Positions 60,229-64,000 of a DNA stretch of 64,000 nt are shown here, piece by piece. The notes under the pieces were generated by a model. That model made no database searches and was not told the origin of the DNA. It saw nothing but the letters and a program-made list of their open reading frames with translations. The translations under genes and the position numbers were made by a program. The stretch lies in contig NC_079879.1 of NCBI RefSeq assembly GCF_029227915.1, forward strand, positions 13,888,001 to 13,952,000. Reading direction: 5' to 3'. Positions within the stretch are counted from its first letter, which is position 1. Each line of letters starts with the position of its first letter. The DNA is from Hydractinia symbiolongicarpus. Its lineage: Eukaryota; Cnidaria; Hydrozoa; Anthoathecata; Hydractiniidae.

Positions 60229-61223
60229 TTACAGGAATTGTGTGTCCCATAATTTAGTAACACCACTAAGGCATGCCATACAAATGCTCCATTCTAGCAA
60301 AGCGTTGTTCGAGACATGCACGTATCGCCGATAACAGTCACTAGACCACCTACCAAGAATTTTAATGACGGATTCTGATAAACCACAAGAGGCCGCTGCA
60401 GAGGCACCACCGATCCGAAAACTATGTGTATTCAGGTCTAAATTGTTTTTAAGGCTAATACTTAAAAAGGCTGAAACATATTTCCTTGTCACAAAAATCG
60501 CCACTGGAAAGGATGAACAAAGGACCATGTGGGCTACCCCGAAACAGTAGGTATTGTCTAATTGCATTAACGGGACATAATTTTCCTCCAATGTTGGCCA
60601 GGCGGATTTTGATTCCTTGCCTAAAGGGATCTGTTTTGGATGCTTTAATATGTAAAAATATAACTTTTCCACAGGGAGAAAAAGTAAAATCAGAAGGTGC
60701 CAGAGGGACAAACATATTCCGAAACACGTAAAAACACAAAAAAGGCAACAAGAATGATACATTTCCACAAGGCTTTGTCATGAGGAGAAAACTGGGTGTG
60801 GTCAATATATGTCAACATTTCATGTAGATGAGCAGGAGTGATGGGTAACCGACGACTGACTACTGGAGGGTGACAACGTCTAATGCCTCGCAAGACATAG
60901 AACAATTTGTGCATGGAGACTAGTTTTTCATTGTAACCACAAAAATTGCTTTGGTATTGGATACCGCACAAATACACTTTGATTGTGGAAAATTTGACTC
61001 GTCCAGCAAGAAACGTAACAAAAAGTTGCAGAGTAAGCTCTTTAAGTGGAAACATTGGTGCAGAAATTTCGTTGCAAAACCGTTGAAAGCTGCGAATTCC
61101 AGATAGGTATGTAGACCTAGCATTAGGTGAAAGTGCTGAAATCAAGTAGCGATTCATAACGTGTCCAAGAACTCCGAGATCGACTTGGGGACAATTGTAG
61201 GAGAAACTTCTGCCTCTGAGCAT
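60229..61223 (-). pseudogene. Tyrosine recombinase of the DIRS-type element, frameshifted
   Basis: The N-terminal core-binding part (SALSPNARSTYLSGIRSFQR, TLQLFVTFLAGRV) and the first catalytic Arg region (VAFFVFLRVSEYV) lie in one frame to about 60720. The middle (FSPCGKVIFLHIKASKTDPF) is in a second frame. The end carries the HxxR motif (NTHSFRIGGASAA, near 60400) and the tyrosine region (ILGRWSSDCYRRYVHV). Two frameshifts near 60720 and 60465 separate them. It would insert circular element DNA without target duplication. Confidence 0.88.
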
Positions 61224-61560
61224 ATGGCTTTGAACTTTGGAACCTGTAATCGAGAAAGGAGATCAGCATAAGTGTTGGAACTGCCAGCTATGTGACACAA
61301 CAGGAGATTGATATTCCGTTGGGCAGTAAATAAAAACAATTTTCTAATCAATGACATGATGTACTTGCATTTGACGACCCTGTTTGCCAGATGTGAACAA
61401 TCGCTTCATTATTTGTACGTAAAACATCTTCCTTGTTACTTTCACCGACCGCATTTTACCACTTTGCAAGCAAAAGAAAGGGACCCAATTAGGGACAACA
61501 AATCACGTTTGGTGCACTTTTTCCGGGATTTCCATTTCAGCAAGGTAGGTCATTAAACTT
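61154..61560 (-). pseudogene. RNase H C-terminal remnant of the DIRS-type element
   Basis: The connection segment (LLSLIGSLSFACKVVKCGR type, near 61470) and the RNase H end (INLLLCHIAGSSNTYADLLS then RLQVPKF, near 61290) are seen. The part between them is shortened, so an internal deletion is likely. Confidence 0.7.
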
Positions 61561-62817
61561 TTCCTTAGGGAGTCTAATCATAAGATTGACGGTATCTATC
61601 TCAATGCCAAGGTAAGTAATAACTTGTACTGGACCAATGATTTTCCCAGGGGCCAGTGGGACGCCAAGTAATGAAAAAACTTTGATAATGGTGTCAACGA
61701 AAAATTGACAGTGTAATTTGGAAAGGTGAGCAGTGATAAAATCATCAAGATAGTGTTTTATATTATTTATGTGCACTAAGACAATGAAAATCCAGGTAAG
61801 TAAATCTGCACCAAAAGGCAACACAACATCAAAATAAAATCTATTATCATCAATAATCACCCGAACAGGCCATCCTTTTTTGGTGCAGCCCCCAAGTGGT
61901 GAGCAGTGAAAATTAGAAAGGGGTTCCTGCATGAATGGCCCAACAGTATGTCCCCTATTAAGTTCTTTTAAAATAGCTGTCTCATTGTCAAATCCTAACC
62001 TAAATCCATATGTAAAACCAGAAATAATAAAATTTACTAGAACTCTGTTAGGGTGAGAGGCTAAAAAGTGACTTAAAACGTGAACTTTAATGGGTGTTGT
62101 GACCAAAGATGTGATAGGAAAAAACCTATCTGGAACCAAACTTAGAGGGCCGGGATGGACACTGCGTAGCTGGGTATTCTTTGGAACAGTTTTGACATCT
62201 GTGGACAAAGGTGCAGGGGTATCGACAAGGGAGCCCTCGATTAAATCGAATGCATGGGTTGCCAAGTGTGGGCGATCAGGCTCTGGGAGGGGCATTCCGA
62301 AACTGTGGGGACGATGACTGCGACCCAAACCTATTTGGGCAATGTGAAGCAAAATGTCCGGGGCCATTACAAGAAAAACATCTTGGAGGTCCCACAGGGG
62401 AAACCTTCTGAGGCAACACTGAGGGGGCCCTCTAAGGTGCATATTAAACAGTGCATCGTCAATAACATCCCACCTATGGGAATGATTATTTGCCAGCTGC
62501 AACCGGTGAAGTTGGTCGTATGTGTACACAGACGCAAAAGCGTACTGGGAGGCAAACTGGCTAATGAAGGTTTGGTAGGCTAACATTTGTTGGACAAGAT
62601 GAGAGTAAAACCAAACCATGCACCTCATATAGGTTGTCCAGGCAGAAACCCAAGAAGTAAAATCCTTAACCTTACCCTTCCCTGCCATTTTTTGGGATAA
62701 GGACACCTTGGGGCCACCGCCAAACATTTTGGATATTGAGATCGAACTCCCCCAGATCGTCCATGGGAAAAGAAGTACACAAAACAGAAGAGTGCGGAGA
62801 TGGAGGCAAAAGAGCAT
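61537..62817 (-). pseudogene. Reverse transcriptase of the DIRS-type element
   Basis: The frame of 426 codons holds a zinc-less linker region, then RT fingers (FTYGFRLGFDNE, SPLGGCTKKGWPVRVIIDD), and the palm motif HYLDDFITAH (YxDD type) near 61740. It ends ITYLGIEIDTVNLMIRLPKE. Between VRVIIDD and the YLDD box the chain is shorter than usual RTs and motif 3-4 residues are missing, so an in-frame deletion is likely. It overlaps gag by about 145 bp in another frame. Confidence 0.85.
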
Positions 62818-63546
62818 AAAAATTCATGTACTCACGCGACTTAATTTTGTCCAAAAACCGTTTGGGAATGGGCGGCAGACACACACTAGAAATAGGATCC
62901 AGAACAGTAGGGTCATGCTGCAGAGCCTCGCTGCAAACGACGTTGGCCTGCTGTAAATCAACATCGCTAGACCCGCCATTATGGATAGTATGCGGCAAGA
63001 GTGAACCGGCGGCCAAAAAGTCAGAAAGGGGAGGACGAGGCGGCTGGCCTTGCCCTTGAGGCGGAACAAAGTTCTGGGTGCTGACTAAATTTTGCAGCTC
63101 TTTTCGCAAAAAAACTTTCATGTCGTGGGAAAAGTTCGAGAAGTCTGCATCCACACGTGTACGTTTGGGTTCCTGGGGGTCGTCTTGGTGAACGTCACTC
63201 TCCGCCACAGTAGCTACGCCGCGCTTCCTATTCTCTTGTCCAACATGGCTGCTGGGACCATCTTCCCCAGAATGAAAACTTGCATGAGACTGGTCGAGGA
63301 AACTCATGGGACTTGTCTCATCATCGACTGATGAAAAGGGGTTTGCTTCGCGCCGAAATTTGTCAAATAGAGCTTGAGCGAGCTGAGACATGGTTAAACC
63401 CTTTACATGCATGTTGTATGAGTTCGAAATTAGAACAAGGGATTCCTTGCCAAGTTGCATCCAATCTTTTAACGTGTGCAGATGAGGTTCCACAGCGGCA
63501 GCATGTTTTCAAACAAAACGCTTTTCTTACCGCTATTTGATGCCAT
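62672..63546 (-). pseudogene. Gag-like protein of the DIRS-type element
   Basis: ATG at 63544-63546 (MASNSGKKSVLFENMLP) is followed by a frameshift near 63498. The main frame (273 codons) then has a helical region (LHTLKDWMQLGKESLVLISN), a Ser/Asp-rich linker, a basic patch (EPKRTRVDADF) and the block PKRFLDKIKSREYMNFYALL, which is typical of DIRS gag proteins. No CCHC knuckle is visible. It precedes RT. Confidence 0.75.
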
Positions 63547-64000
63547 GATGTTATTGAAGCCAAAAAGTTAATAGAGTTGATGATGTACTATAGGTGGCAG
63601 TGATAGACAATATAGATGCTTCTGGCTATAGCTATAACTATAGTTAAACGGATATTGAAATCTTTCGTGTTTTTTGAAGACAATCTTGTCAGCTTAGGTC
63701 AGAGGCCATTGTGATGTGAAATTCTTAATTTATAGGCCATTGGTAACAGAGGCTAGGCTCATTGGCCTGGTTAATTGAGACAATACCCAATGTGGGTAAA
63801 CAAAACATCATGCACCAATTTTGAAGCTCAATAAAGTGTTTTTGTATTTTAGTTCACTCAACCAGCTAGCAACCCAACTGGAAACTGCAATTAACATGAG
63901 CTAAACTGTGTTTAGCTCCATATAATGTATATATTATTTATAATGTATTCTTGATTTAAAACATTGCTTCAGTCTAAAGTTGTTTGTTTACTTTAAAATA
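63547..64000. other. Flank upstream of the DIRS-type element
   Basis: AT-rich sequence with no supported gene. A short palindromic stretch (TGGCTATAGCTATAACTATA) lies near 63620-63640. It may contain the element's 5' terminal repeat, which cannot be confirmed with one copy. Confidence 0.3.

Larger units (their letters stand above)
60229..63546 (-). mobile_element. DIRS-type tyrosine-recombinase retrotransposon, decayed
   Basis: Minus-strand order is gag (63546-62672), reverse transcriptase (62817-61537), RNase H end (about 61560-61154) and tyrosine recombinase (61223-60229). This order and the presence of a tyrosine recombinase instead of a DDE integrase identify a DIRS-like element. Terminal repeats could not be defined. 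Several frameshifts and internal deletions make it inactive. Confidence 0.85.

Overview
The window looks like a cnidarian nuclear genome, most likely a hydrozoan or other medusozoan. The host DNA is AT-rich, its genes have short exons and GT-AG introns, and they encode animal-specific proteins: a G-protein-coupled receptor kinase, a TACC centrosomal coiled-coil protein, a CLIC protein, a C7orf25-type DUF1308 protein and a C2H2 zinc-finger protein. Species is not assigned.

Positions 1-15801 are a nest of Polinton/Maverick elements, visibly richer in GC than the rest. A nearly complete 12.55-kb Polinton (794-13345) with inverted termini beginning AGAGATAGG lies inside the DNA polymerase gene of an older Polinton. 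The two halves of that older gene resume on either side (233-793 and 13346-15489, minus strand), and the older element ends at 15801. A third Polinton end (1-232) lies in the same old polymerase gene and runs off the left edge. The inner element carries protein-primed DNA polymerase B, an HNH-type nuclease, an A32/FtsK-type packaging ATPase, a DDE integrase, a penton-like minor capsid protein, a conserved probable structural protein, three or more membrane or coiled-coil proteins and a set of small minus-strand genes. Most large genes carry stops or frameshifts. Nearly every gene end in this element has a strong hairpin, which is the most interesting pattern in the window.

Positions 16956-23104 hold a 17-exon GRK4/5/6-type kinase gene on the plus strand, and 25790-27983 a two-exon zinc-finger gene. 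A long foldback repeat follows at 28797-29433. A TACC gene fills 29729-45982 on the minus strand. It appears to have two alternative 5' coding regions, and its introns contain an ISL2EU transposon (YqaJ nuclease plus THAP transposase), a small opposite-strand ORF and several non-autonomous DNA transposons.

Positions 46000-58102 contain a tRNA-derived SINE, more MITEs, the intronless DUF1308 gene (52266-53435) and a two-exon CLIC gene (56200-58102, minus). Positions 58434-63546 hold a zinc-finger fragment running into a minisatellite of about 28 units of 39-41 bp, then a decayed minus-strand DIRS-type retrotransposon (gag, RT, RNase H, tyrosine recombinase).

The host genes are unrelated to one another in function. 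The Polinton genes form a virus-like set for protein-primed replication, integration, packaging and capsid formation, but this copy cannot be functional as it stands.
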